A stretch of 64,000 nucleotides of DNA. Source: Allomyces arbusculus (taxonomy: Eukaryota; Blastocladiomycota; Blastocladiomycetes; Blastocladiales; Blastocladiaceae). Both the position numbers and the translations under genes were made by a program. Below the pieces are notes generated by a model, which searched no databases, was not told where the DNA came from, and saw only the letters and a program-made list of their open reading frames with translations. Below are positions 44,844-55,307 of the stretch, one piece after another; position 1 is the stretch's first letter, and each line of letters starts with the position of its first letter. The stretch covers positions 310,001 to 374,000 of the forward strand of contig JADHYV010000002.1 of NCBI GenBank assembly GCA_027604705.1, written 5' to 3'.

Positions 44844-45346
44844 ATAGTACATACCGCCGCAAGGGACATAACGGTGCCGTGGCCTCTGATCCCGCTGTGA
44901 TTCCTTGTCAAGTCCATCCCGGTCGCGAATTGGGCGCCCATCCATGTTGATACACAAAAGTGAATTGAAAAAACATATTCATGACCGTCAATGCCGCTGT
45001 TTGGGCACTTTTGCAGCATGTTTTTGCGTCACGGGACCGCGTCGCGCGCTTGTTCTTGTTCGCGCATTCTCTTCTGCATCGTCGTCCTGCCGGCCGTTTT
45101 CGCCGTCGTCGACGTCGACAACCTCGCCACCGCCCACTCTCTGCGTCTGATCTGCCCCGCACTGCTCGCATTCCGCTGCCCGCACCGCGCCCGGCCCGTC
45201 CCGCGCCGCTGCCGCCGCCGCCGTGGGCCCCGTCCACTTGCTCGCACAGCGCCAACACCAGTCGCCCGCCCGCCAGCCGACCTGCCGTCTGATTCATCCA
45301 CGCTGTCAATTGACCATTTTCCACGCTCAACCCGCCGTTTTCAACC
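44844..45346. other. Intergenic between the C2-domain gene and UBL3
   Basis: This interval of about 500 bp lies between two plus-strand genes. Its right half is rich in CCG and CGC. No gene is supported on either strand. Confidence 0.4.
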
Positions 45347-45935
45347 ATGTCGTCGCCCAAGGACGGCGCCGCGCCCGCAGCCAGCACGGGCGACGCCCCC
45401 GTGCCCGCCGACAAGGTGGCGCTCACTTTCCTGCTCGTGAGCGGTGCGCGGTCCGACAAGTGGGTCTTTGACCCGACCACGACACTGGACCAAGTGCGCG
45501 CGCGGCTCCTGGCCGATTGGCCTACCGGTAAAAAAAAATTTCGCTCCTCGGTCATCAGTGCCGGGCGCACGCCAAATGCTCATGGTGACGTGTGTGTGTC
45601 GGTGACACTCGCTAGCATGGAGCCAAGACGCGCCCGCGCCGGCATCCCCGACGCAACTGCGGCTCCTGCACCGCGGCCGGTTCCTCGAGCCCGGATCAGC
45701 GACGCTCAACGACGCGCACATGCCCGCGGGCGATACCACCGTCGTGCACTTGATTATCAAGGCCGTCGACGCCGGCGACGCGGCCAATGGTACCCATCAG
45801 TTTAACCCGTTTGTGCGGGAAATCCTCTGCTCACGCCACTGGAATTCTGTAGCCTCGGAGCCGGCCAAGTCGTCGTCACCCACGGGCGCGCACAGCGACT
45901 CGCGCGGGCCTGGGTGTCGGTGCGTGATCCTGTAA
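45347..45935 (+). CDS. UBL3: Membrane-anchored ubiquitin-fold protein (UBL3/MUB)
   Basis: Exons 45347–45527, 45616–45789 and 45853–45935 join in phase to give 145 aa. The ubiquitin-like fold runs from about residue 23: LTFLLVSGARSDKWVFDPTT, then LLADWPTAWSQDAP, TQLRLLHRGRFLEPGSATL, and MPAGDTTVVHLII. The protein ends CRCVIL, a CaaX box (CVIL) preceded by another Cys. The family is prenylated on the CaaX Cys and palmitoylated next to it, anchoring it to the plasma membrane, where it helps sort proteins into vesicles and binds E2 enzymes. There is no C-terminal Gly-Gly, so it is not conjugated. The second intron is 63 bp and open in frame, so a retained-intron form 21 residues longer is possible. 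Confidence 0.93.
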
Positions 45936-46299
45936 ATACCCGCGGGCGGCGCGCGGGGGCGCACCTCGACCCGACGACGCAATGCGCTCGCGGACGATAC
46001 CCGCCCGCGCTCCGCGCGCCTGACGCGTCTTCCATTTTCTTTCCATTTCCGTGGGTGATCGGCCGTTCCGCTCTGCTTTGAACTGGGTGTCTCGTCATTT
46101 GGTTTTCCCATTTTCGATTGTTCTTTACTCTCGTGTTGGGTGGCTTCTAAAAACTGGTTTTGTTTTTCGGGGAACACAACGACGATCATCGAGGAGACGC
46201 GAGCTGGTTTGTGTGCGATGTGCGATGCGAATACTCCAACCACATCATGATCCATTGTTTCACCACGGCAAACGAGTCTCAGTACCCCCATCTCTCCAC
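45936..46299. other. Intergenic between convergent UBL3 and coiled-coil gene
   Basis: Both neighbours end here, so only terminators and 3' UTRs are expected. No gene is seen. Confidence 0.4.
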
Positions 46300-48185
46300 T
46301 CACATCCGGCTCGGCACGTTCCCCGAGTCGGCCAGTTCCAGGTGATCAATCAATGCCGACAACGACGCGAGCGACTCTTCGTCGGCGCCCGGCAGAAGCG
46401 GCGGTCGCGTCTCCTGGAGGCCGCGGCGACGCCGTCGGTGCGCGCTCGTAGCCCGACGCGTCTCGGTCGTCCTCGTGGCTCGCGCGGTCTGCTGGCCGCG
46501 CGGATCCCGTGGTGCCGTCCCGGCCGCGTGAACGTGGCCACCCAGCGGCATGCCATTGAGCAGCGCCGTGATCTCGTCAAGGTCCTCGTCCCATGCCGGA
46601 TCCGCCGGCGATGCAGCGGCGGGCACCGGATCAGTCACGGCCAATCCGTGCGCCGTGTCCCGCGAGTTCTGCTGCGGCTGCCGTCGGGACGCGCAGCGAT
46701 GGGCACGCTCGGAATCGGGACATGACGCTCGCGTCGCCTGCCGCACGTCGATCGCGGCGCTCTTCTCCACGAGGGAAGGCTGACTCGGTGCGCGTACCGC
46801 ATCGTGTGCCGTCGATGTAATCATGTCACCTGGCAACGACGTGGCCAATGCCGGCTCGGCGGCACGAAGACCAATGGACGGGGCTGGCGCCGTGGATACT
46901 GGCGGGAACTCGCCGTGCGATTCGCGCGGCGCGGGCGCGCGTCGCGTTGACGGCGCCCGACGGCCACGGTCATCGCGCATCTCGAGGTTTTCGGCACGCA
47001 AGATCGGCCACCCGGCGTCGATCAACGACACGCTTGTCGAGGTGCTCGGCGAAGCGGAGTGTGGTGATGTGGACCTGGTCCCGCTTCGGCCGCCACCACG
47101 AGTATGTGCGAGTAGCCGGCGCACGTTGCGCGTCATGCCGCGCGTGGACTCGAATTCACGAATCACAGCGACGGTCGGCTCGCACGCGGGCAGCTCGTCC
47201 AATGCGGTGCGGTGGCGACCGATCGCGGCGGGTGTCGATGCTTGTGGAGCCAAGGGCAGCGTCAGGTCGATGGCCAGCAGCGACTCGCCTGCGGGCACGG
47301 TGATGAGTGAAACACCGTGTGCGGGACGGTCCGTGTCAGCAGCGGCTGCGGGAGCCGGCGCCGGCGCAGGGACGGCGGGAATGGGCGGAGCGAGATGCGC
47401 GGGCGGGTGCATTGCGGGCGCGAAAGCGTTCGTGAACGGTTTGAACGACTCGCGTTGGGTGTGCACGTCAGGTTGAGCACACGCAACGCCAATGCCTGGG
47501 ATTAGGGCCTCACGGTTGGCCCAGGACGTGTCGAGCGCCAGGGCGTCGTGGTGCCAGAGCCGTTCGGGGTCCGAGTTGGGTGACGGCGAGCGTGCGGGTG
47601 GTGGCGGTGCAGGCACTGGTGGAGCAACAGCTGGCGGGTTTGCTTCCAAGATCGGGCCGCCCACCACGGCCCCAATAGGCGGCGCAGATCTTGGTCCCGC
47701 ATCGGGCGACGCGGGGCGCGTAGCGGTGGCTGCGTTCGACGGCAGATTCGCAGCGAGGTGTGGCCACTGTGCGAGCAACTGCTGGCGCTCGCTCTGCAAG
47801 AGCTGCACATGCTTGCGGTAGACCTTGAGCTGGATCAGCGCGTCGCGCAGCGTCGCGTGCAGGTCCTCTAGACGGCAACGAGCGACCTGGTGAGGCCGTG
47901 GATTGTGGGCGGGCATGGCAACAGGTGCATACTGCCAGTGCTCGGTGGCGCCGGGTCGTCCTTGGGCGAGTCGACGACGCGAGGCGCGCGCGTGCTCCGG
48001 GCATGGTTCCTCGTGGTGTTGCCCTGGTCCTTGACATCGTTTTTGCGCTTTTCGGCGCGCAGGCAGCGGAGTTGGGTCTCGAGCTTGGCGGCCTTGGCCT
48101 CGGCGCGCGCGAGCTCATTGACGAGGGCCAGGACGGCGTGTTCGGGCGGGACGGGCGCGGTTCGGCGCGTCGGGGCGGCGCGCAT
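46300..48185 (-). CDS. Unknown coiled-coil and disordered protein
   Basis: Exons 48185–47933 and 47867–46300 join across a 65-bp intron at phase 1 (TG then KDLHATL) to give 606 aa. An alternative ATG at 48278 would add 31 residues. The first part has a predicted coiled coil (EHAVLALVNELARAEAKAAK and ETQLRCLRAEKRK). A second helix lies at about 86–120 (DLHATLRDALIQLKVYRKHV). The remaining 480 residues are Pro/Ala/Ser-rich and probably disordered, with two short acidic–hydrophobic patches near the C-terminus (DEDLDEITALLNGMPL and ESLASLSALIDHLELA) that look like protein-interaction motifs. I do not recognise the family. It is divergent from the candidate kinetochore gene. Confidence 0.6.
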
Positions 48186-48505
48186 GGTGAGCAGTCGGAC
48201 TGCGGCAAGTGTTGGTGCGTTGTCGTTGGGGTCGCGAGCGCAGCGTCGCAGCGCCGGCGTTGCGATCGACGAGAGCATCGCTGCCGACTGCGCGTGCGGT
48301 GGATGCCCCACGTGCCTTCCCCACCGCATCCACCGCACCATCGCATCCCTCGTTCGAATCTCGCTCGGAACACGCTGTCGTCGATCTGGATCCGCGCGCG
48401 GCCCGTGTCCACGCTCGCCCACAACGCACATTCGTGCTGCTACTCGCCGCACTCGACTCTACGCGACCGCACTAACCTTCTCCACCGTGCGCTGCCGCCA
48501 CCGCG
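48186..48505. promoter_or_regulatory. Bidirectional promoter region, coiled-coil gene / candidate Mis14 gene
   Basis: This 320-bp interval separates divergent start codons. It would shrink to about 230 bp if the upstream ATG at 48278 is used. Confidence 0.4.
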
Positions 48506-49222
48506 ATGACCGCCACGTCGGCCCCGACCGCGGCCGCCGACGACCCCTACGAGCGCATTGCCCTCGCGACCCCGCACTACGCGAATGCCGTGCGCGCCAA
48601 AGTGCGCGACTCCATGCTTGCTGAAGCCCTGCAAAACGCCGAAACCGCGCTCGGGCCCGACACGCCGCTGAATGCAACCACGCGGCAAGCGATTGAGCGC
48701 CGCATCGACGAGCTCGTCGACCGCTGGTTCAAGCTCGCGGCCCCCAGCATGACCGTCAACGGCCTACCTTACTCGCGCGCCATGTCTGCCAACGCCGAGG
48801 CCGCGTCGGCACCGACCGAGCTCGTCGACCAGTCGCTCGAGCTGCGCGTGCGCGTCGCGGAAGACCGCGCGCACACGGTCTTGCAGGACTTGCACGCGGT
48901 GAGGCACACGCACCAGGCCGCGTGCCGCGATTTTGCCGTGGAGCGCGAGGTGCTGCGGTCGCACGCGTGCCAGGTCGACCCGGTTCCGACGGTGCTCGAG
49001 GGCGAGGACCGCTTGAATGCACCAAAAACACGCCGCGAAAGGGTACCGAGCGCGAGCGCCGATGCCGGGGCTGTTGGTACGTTGTTCGACTCGTGCATGA
49101 TGGCCCCGCGACAAAAGGACCTGACGGCGATCCTCTACCTAGCGTCGCTCTACGACAAGGCGGCGCGCGTGCGCGCACAGCATCTCGTCTTTGCTGGCGA
49201 CCGCGCACCGACATCGACATGA
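48506..49222 (+). CDS. Candidate Mis14/NSL1 kinetochore subunit
   Basis: A single exon of 238 aa, the size expected for Mis14/Nsl1 of the Mis12 kinetochore complex. After a helical N-terminus come the segments LNATTRQAIERRIDELVDRW, FKLAAPSMTVNGLPY and ELVDQSLELRVRVAEDRAHT. Fungal Mis14 proteins have a similar order: a helix, an 'AAPN-V-NG'-like turn, then 'LDE-L--RV--LE-E', followed by a long coiled coil. Here the coiled coil continues as QDLHAVRHTHQAACRDFAVE. The resemblance is by eye only and the family diverges fast, so this is a tentative call; any helical structural protein remains possible. The C-terminus converges on the next gene with 85 bp between stop codons. Confidence 0.42.
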   Translation: MTATSAPTAAADDPYERIALATPHYANAVRAKVRDSMLAEALQNAETALGPDTPLNATTRQAIERRIDELVDRWFKLAAPSMTVNGLPYSRAMSANAEAASAPTELVDQSLELRVRVAEDRAHTVLQDLHAVRHTHQAACRDFAVEREVLRSHACQVDPVPTVLEGEDRLNAPKTRRERVPSASADAGAVGTLFDSCMMAPRQKDLTAILYLASLYDKAARVRAQHLVFAGDRAPTST

Positions 49223-49307
49223 TTTCCAAGAAATTACAACAAAAAAAAACCGTTGTTCTTGACCCAAAGCCCAATCTCTCTGCCCCTCTGGCAAATCACG
49301 CCCACCA

Positions 49308-51538
49308 TCACACCACGACAGCACGCAGCACCGTCTCCACTATCTCATGTACCCACGTCGCGACCCCGCCCGCACTCTGGCCCGTGGGCTTGACTAGCGT
49401 CAGCATCAACCCGCTCTCCCCCAACACCCCATCGAGCCCGGCCTCCTTCGGATCCACGCGCACATCCGGCCCGACCTGCATCGTCACCGCCCGGCCCGCA
49501 TAGTACTCCTTGCCGAGCTCAAACACAGCCGGCACATTCGCCGCCGGAACGCGCAACTCGACGTCAACGTACGTCGACCGGCCTGACTCGTTGTCGCGCA
49601 CTTTCAGCACGCCCGTGCTCGGCACGACCACCTCGACCAACACCGGCGCCTGTTCCTGACCGGGCATGACGCGACGCACCGGCACGCGCGCAGCCACGGG
49701 CACGCTCGCCGACACGGGCCACGGGTTCATGACCTCGGCGCGCGCGTGCAGACGGTATTCGGTCACGGGCTTCCCACCTTCGTCCTTGCCCGCGGCCACC
49801 ACCATGCGGTGCGGCTCGAGTTTCGTGTCGGGCACGGTCACCTTGATCGGCCGCGCCATGGCCGCAGCCACGTCGATAAGTAATAGCGACTCGACTTGCG
49901 TACGCTTGTGCAGCCAGCCCCAGACGGTCACGACGGGTGACCCGCGAACCTTGATCTGCATCGGCGGCGCGCGCACGCCAAGCGCAATGAACGGCTGCAG
50001 GTACCGCTGTACTGTGACCGGGTTGAGGTACGAGACGACGTTGGTCTGGACGAGGTCGACGACCGTTTCGTCCTCGTGCAGGACTGGACGAAACGACGGG
50101 ATGCGCATCGAGCCGAGGGCGACGGGCGCTGCGCGAGTCTCGGGTGGGAAAGGAATGGGGGGCCACGGGCCTTGCTCGGCGTCGTGGATGTAGGCCGTGT
50201 GGTCCGACCAGGGGCCCTGCTCGGCGTCGTGGATGTAGGACGCGTCGTCGGCGTGCGCCGACGCGGCTGTGGACGCGCAGTGGTGTGGCCCACAGGGCCC
50301 ACGATGACCGTGCTTGCCATGGTGATGCTTGTGGTGGTGCTTGTGGTGGTGCTTGTGGTGGTGCTTGTGGTGCCCGTGGTGCCCGTGATGGTGGTGGCAG
50401 TGGCCGTGATGGCAGTCGCCATGATGATGGTGGTGCCCATGGTGATGGTGATGGTGGTGCTGCACGCGCGGGCAGTGGCCCGGACCGCGGCCGTACCCGG
50501 CGCCCAGCGGCTTGTTGTCGTCATGGTTAGCGTCGAGCACCGCCTTCTCGGCCATGGTCAGCGGCCGACACGGCAAGCAATCGGGAGCGTGGTCGTCGTG
50601 CGCCGCGTCTTGAATCAACTTTTCGGCCATAGTCAAGTCATGGTGCAGCGCGCCGCCCAGCTGCTTGTCGTGCCGCACATCGTCGAGAACGAGCTGGTCA
50701 ATCGACACCGGGCGCGCCGCCTCAGCGGGTGCGGAAATCGACACGGGCACACCGAGTTGCGCGACGGGACGTGGGCCCTCGTCGTCCTTGTCCGCATCGC
50801 CGTGACCACCGCCGCCGAAATGCGCGAGCCGCGCCCACCCGTGATGAACCACATTCGGGTCCGGCCGCGCTGGGTCGGACACCGGTTCCGGCACTGGCGT
50901 CGGGTCCGGATTCAGCAGCTCTACCTCGTACTCGCCCTCCTCGACCACTACATGCCCGTTCATCCACCGCGCGAGCCGGCGCCACGACGCCGGCGGCTCC
51001 TTCTTCTTGCCGACCGTCCACGCCGCTGCAGCGACAGTCGGATCGGCCACATTCGGCTCCGACTCGGTCTCGACCATCATTCGCGCCATCACGTCGGTGA
51101 GCGGCGCGGCCGGGAACCCGTCCGACGCGTTGCCCCACCCGTGCAGGTGCAGGTGATCAATGACGACGCGCCGTGGCGCGTTCGCGATGGCCGCGAGTTG
51201 CGTGGGGGGAACGTACGTGACAAGCGCGAGGACGGCGGTCAGGAGCAGCGCGAGGGCGAGTGGGGCCGCGATGCCGCGGCAGCACCACGCGCACGGAGAG
51301 CGGCGCGGTTTGGCGGCGGGGTGGAGCAGGGCGAGCCGCTGATGGTGCAGTGAGGCAGACGCAGCGAGGATAGAGGCCGCCGAAGGTGGGCGCGATTGGT
51401 TGCCATGGATGGTGACGACGGCGGTCGGGATCGCATACTTGCCGTCGGCGGTGCCGCCGAGGAGGGAGGTCTTGCTGTCGCTCGATGCGGGGCGCGTGGC
51501 GGGCATGGTGGTGGTTGTGGCGGGAAGCAGCGGTTCCC

Positions 51539-51582
<44 letters not shown>

Positions 51583-51737
51583 ACGGGCGTGCTCGGCTGG
51601 CGGGCGAGCGTGAGCCGCGGCGGCGCGGCAGCGGTGCGCAGGGTGGTCGGTCGCACGCGCGGGGAGCCATCGAGGTGCGCTGCGGGCGGCACCAGGCTGT
51701 CGGGCGGCACGCCGTCGACAGGTAAGATCGGGATCAT
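49308..51737 (-). CDS. His-rich single-pass membrane protein, unknown family
   Basis: The frame gives 809 aa from ATG 51737; an upstream ATG at 52133 would add 132 low-complexity residues and intrude on the promoter. The N-terminal cytosolic part has an Asp/Gly repeat (DDDDDGDDGDDG). One strong transmembrane helix follows (IAAPLALALLLTAVLALVTYV, about 165–185), making a type II protein. The lumenal part holds two TMAEK repeats, a His-rich block of some 60 residues (clusters of up to seven His, with Cys), two 15-residue repeats (YIHDAEQGPW) and a C-terminal beta-rich domain of about 250 residues. That domain resembles LEA/DUF3712-type lumenal domains of fungal vacuolar proteins (weak impression). 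The His block should bind Zn, Ni or Cu ions. Function is unknown; metal buffering is inference. Confidence 0.7.
50168..50239 (-). repeat. 45-bp tandem repeat inside the His-rich protein gene
   Basis: Two nearly identical units 45 bp apart encode YIHDAEQGPW separated by SDHTA. The unit length of 15 codons keeps the frame. It marks a recent in-gene duplication. Confidence 0.85.
50322..50480 (-). repeat. His-codon repeat block
   Basis: The plus strand shows three copies of GTGGTGGTGCTT in a row and many variants, encoding HHHK units and longer His runs on the minus strand. Such arrays expand and contract by slippage, so the length is likely to vary between strains. Confidence 0.9.
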
Positions 51738-52483
51738 GGTGCGCGGCAAGCACTGGCTGGTCGCGCGGGTGAGTGTGTCGTTGGCGAGGGGGGCGGAGGG
51801 GAGAGGAAGCGTGCGCGGGGGAACCGCGCCCGGTGGAGCGCACAGCGTGATGGGGCCTGTGATGGACGCGGCTGCGGCACTCAGCGGCTGTGCGCGCTCA
51901 GCGGCTGCGCGCGTCACGCATGTCTCACTGTGCCACTGGGCGACGGCCCAGGGGCCACTGGCCGCGACCGCGGTCGGCGTGCGGTTTCGCGGCCGGAGCA
52001 GCGCAGAACGCACGGCTCGCGCGGTGCGCACTCGAGTCGATCTCTCCCTCTTTGGCTCCCTTTGTCGCGCGAGACGCGTCCGGGTGTCCAGGATGGGATC
52101 CAGCCGCGGGTTTTGGAGTTCGGCAAACAACATCTCGGGTTTTCGCTCGTTTTAGGGCTTTACACGGCCCATCGCGGTCCGCCCATTGGCGATGTTTCTG
52201 GCATGCACGTCACGCCCACACGCGCCTGGCCATCGTCACGTCGCGAAGATCACGAAAAGCAGCGGGTGCATCACCACCATCACCGCGACCGTGGCCGCGA
52301 AGACGACGACGACGATCAATCTCCACGCCGTGCACTGCACGAGCCCCACCAACACCTTTGCCAGCGACCACGCGCTTTAATCGCGCGTGATCCGCCGCGT
52401 CGCCCGACCGCCCAGACGCACACCGACCGGACCCGACCGACCTTCCCCTGCGAGCGCGATCTCCTCCTCCTCCTCCTCCCACC
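51738..52483. promoter_or_regulatory. Bidirectional promoter region, His-rich protein / Rpt4
   Basis: This 746-bp interval separates divergent start codons. If the upstream ATG of the His-rich gene at 52133 is real, only about 350 bp would remain. A pyrimidine tract abuts the Rpt4 start. Confidence 0.45.
52461..52480 (+). repeat. CTC triplet tract before the Rpt4 start codon
   Basis: About seven CTC triplets lie immediately before ACC-ATG of the Rpt4 gene, in the presumed 5' UTR. Such tracts often mark transcription starts or affect translation, but nothing here shows which. Confidence 0.7.
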
Positions 52484-53733
52484 ATGTCCGCCGACGACCG
52501 CCGCACCAAGGCGCTCGGCGACTACCGCAAGGCCCTGCTCGCGCACCGCACCATCGAGGCCAAGCTCAAGGACCTGCGCCTCGGTCTGCGGGACTTGGAG
52601 CGCGAGTACACCAAGACCGAGGACGACATCAAGGCGCTGCAAACCGTCGGCCAAATCATTGGCGAAGTGCTCAAGCAGCTCGACGAAGAGAAATTCATTG
52701 TCAAGGCCTCGTCCGGCCCGCGCTACGTTGTGGGATGCCGCGCCAAGGTCGACAAGACCAAGCTCACGCCGTCGACGCGTGTCGCGCTCGACATGACTAC
52801 CTTGACGATCATGCGCATCTTGCCGCGCGAAGTCGACCCGCTTGTCTACAACATGTCGACCGAGGACCCGGGCGATGTCTCGTTTGCCGGGATTGGGGGG
52901 CTGTCGGACCAGATTCGCGAGTTGCGCGAAGTGATTGAACTCCCGCTCATCAACCCGGAATTGTTTTTGCGTGTGGGGATTCGCCCGCCAAAGGGTGTGC
53001 TGCTGTACGCGACTCTTGATGCCGTCCTGCCGCGAATGAACCGTGCTCCCGCTCACTGCCACGCGCCGCATTATGTAGATACGGCCCACCCGGCACCGGT
53101 AAGACGCTTCTCGCCCGCGCTGTTGCTGCAACGCTCGAAACCTCCTTCCTCAAGGTCGTCTCCTCGGCCATCATCGACAAGTACATTGGCGAGTCGGCGC
53201 GCGTCATTCGCGAAATGTTTGGCTATGCCAAGGAGCACGAACCCTGCATTATTTTCATGGACGAGATCGACGCGATTGGCGGCCGCCGTTTCTCCGAGGG
53301 CACCTCGGCCGACCGTGAAGTGCAGCGCACGCTCATGGAACTGCTCAACCAAATGGACGGGTTCGACTACCTCGGCAAGACCAAGATCATCATGGCGACC
53401 AACCGGCCAGACACGCTCGATCCAGCGCTCCTGCGTCCGGGGCGGCTCGACCGCAAGATTGAGATCCCGCTGCCGAACGAGTTGGGGCGGCTCGAGATCC
53501 TCAAGATTCACTCGGCCAAGATCAACAAGCAGTCAGATATTGACTACGAGGCCGTCGTCAAGTTGTCGGACGGGTTCAACGGCGCCGACTTGCGCAACGT
53601 GTGCACGGAAGCTGGCATGTTTGCGATTCGCGACGAGCGCGATTATGTGATCCAGGATGATTTCATGAAGGCCGTGCGCAAGGTCGCTGACGCGAAAAAG
53701 CTCGAGACCAAGCTCGACTACGACAAGGTCTAA
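52484..53733 (+). CDS. RPT4: 26S proteasome regulatory ATPase Rpt4 (PSMC6)
   Basis: Exons 52484–53004 and 53079–53733 join at phase 2 to give 391 aa. The intron starts GTACGC and ends ATGTAG, and its removal restores [17 protein letters not shown]. The N-terminal coiled coil (about 10–60) and OB fold ([20 protein letters not shown]) lead to the AAA domain: Walker A GPPGTGKT (176–183), pore loop [11 protein letters not shown], Walker [16 protein letters not shown], sensor [14 protein letters not shown] and Arg fingers [11 protein letters not shown]. The sequence [13 protein letters not shown] and the ending [12 protein letters not shown] identify Rpt4 among the six Rpt subunits; it lacks a C-terminal HbYX motif, as Rpt4 does. 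It works in the base of the 19S particle, unfolding ubiquitinated substrates. Confidence 0.97.
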
Positions 53734-53933
53734 GTTGGACATGAGGATTGGTGAGGGGGCCCGCCGCGGGTGGGTCGGCGGGCAGTTGGCGACGCGGGGT
53801 CGTCGGCGTTGGGCATGGCACGAGTCGAGTCGGCCCGCGTGTGTGAATACAGCATATGCGTTTCTTTGTGCCGTTGCTGTCGTCCCGTTGTGAATCGGCC
53901 ACGTCTAGCAGCACTCTATTCCAATCACCTTTC

Positions 53934-55307
53934 TCACACGCCAATGTGCAACGCCGACAAGTCCGGCACCGACTCTCCACCTCCATTAGGCTCTCCACTT
54001 CCACCACTACTTCCTCCCTCCCCTCCACTCTCAATCGTCGTCCAGCTCGACGATGACGCCGCGGGTGACGCGGCTGGTCCCGCCCCCTCCGCTGATCCTG
54101 GACGCACGGCTTCGACCGCTGCACGGAACCGCGCGTTCTCCTCGGCCGCAAGCCGCGCATTCACGGCACGGATCCGTGCGCGCAACGCGACAAACCGCGC
54201 CATGACCGCATCGGCAGGTGGCGGCGGGACGCTGGCCGGTGCGGTCGTGGACGCCGGCATCGTGCCGGCGCGCGTCCGTGCGGGCAGCGCCACCAGTTTC
54301 GTGCGCGCCGCGCGTGCTGTGGGACTCGCCAGGAGACTTGTCGATTTCGCCCGCGGCCGGACACCTGTCGGAGCTGCCAAAAGCGCACGCGCCGGATTCC
54401 GCATCGGTGCGGGGCCCTTGACGGGGGACGTGACCGGTCTTCCACGTCGTGCGGCCCCCATCGCTTTCGACCCACCCGCCGCGGCTGTTCCCGTCGCCGT
54501 TTTCGCGCGCCGCAGTCCCGGGACTGCCGTACGCCACCGCGACCCGAGGGATGCAGTCGACGCGGCCACGGCCGTCGCCAAACTCGATGCGACGCTCGCG
54601 GATACGGATACGATGGACCGCGTGCGCCGCTTCTTGCGCCGCCTGATGACGGGTGAGGAGGGTGGGGACGTGACCGCGTGCACGGGGGTGACGTGCACGT
54701 CTGGCAATGGCGGTGTGGCCGGGAGCGGCGCCGGCACACTTGATGGCGACAATGCTGGTGGCGGTACCGCAGGAGGCAGGTCCGGCAAGGGCTTGGTCGT
54801 GGGGGGCCGCGCGCGCGGCGGAAGCGGCGGCGCCACTGCGCGTAGGGCAGCGTTGGGTCCTGCGACGGGCCGCTGACGTGCCGCGTTCCCTGCGGCCGCG
54901 GCAGGACTCGCACGCGTTCTCGGTCCCGCAACCGCTGCGGCGGTCGCAGCTGTCCGCGGTGCACTGGGCTCACCGCCAATCGCGTGCAGCGACGATGGTC
55001 GACTGACCGCTGCCCCAACACTGGGGGAGTGCAGGGATGCCGGGCGACTTGACGACGACGCCGCAGCTGCATGTGGCGCACATAAAGAGTGTAGTGACAC
55101 CGGGCGACTCGACGGCGACGACGTCGCGACGGGCGTCGGCGGTAACGGCGCGTGCAGCCGGTGCGGCGACGGGGATGGTGACGGGTACGCAGCCCGCGAC
55201 GGCGATCCAAGCGCCGCCGCCGGCTTCGCACTGAGCGCGCGCGTGCTGCCGATCGGCGACCGTGTTGGAGCGGGTTTCCTTGGAACAGGCACCGCGACTG
55301 TCGTCAT
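53934..55307 (-). CDS. Unknown Pro/Ala-rich protein
   Basis: The frame from ATG 55307 gives 457 aa; an upstream in-frame start at 55502 is possible but adds only low-complexity sequence. Most of the protein is Pro/Ala/Ser/Arg-rich and surely disordered, with repeated 'SRP-SLHS' units around residues 65–105 (RPVSLHSL, RPASLHSP, RPSSLHAI). A basic patch RRRKKRRTR lies at about 227. Near the C-terminus one helical stretch (ADAVMARFVALRARIRAVNA) is followed by an acidic Gly/Ser tail. The high GC of this region makes long open frames likely by chance on either strand, so coding status is moderate. No family is recognised. Confidence 0.5.
   Translation of the reverse strand: MTTVAVPVPRKPAPTRSPIGSTRALSAKPAAALGSPSRAAYPSPSPSPHRLHAPLPPTPVATSSPSSRPVSLHSLCAPHAAAASSSSRPASLHSPSVGAAVSRPSSLHAIGGEPSAPRTAATAAAVAGPRTRASPAAAAGNAARQRPVAGPNAALRAVAPPLPPRARPPTTKPLPDLPPAVPPPALSPSSVPAPLPATPPLPDVHVTPVHAVTSPPSSPVIRRRKKRRTRSIVSVSASVASSLATAVAASTASLGSRWRTAVPGLRRAKTATGTAAAGGSKAMGAARRGRPVTSPVKGPAPMRNPARALLAAPTGVRPRAKSTSLLASPTARAARTKLVALPARTRAGTMPASTTAPASVPPPPADAVMARFVALRARIRAVNARLAAEENARFRAAVEAVRPGSAEGAGPAASPAASSSSWTTIESGGEGGSSGGSGEPNGGGESVPDLSALHIGV

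Noticed and set aside
50076-51353. 425-codon plus-strand frame rich in Val and Met opposite the His-rich gene
   Set aside because: The apparent hydrophobic runs are just the complement of His codons (CAC/CAT read as GTG/ATG).
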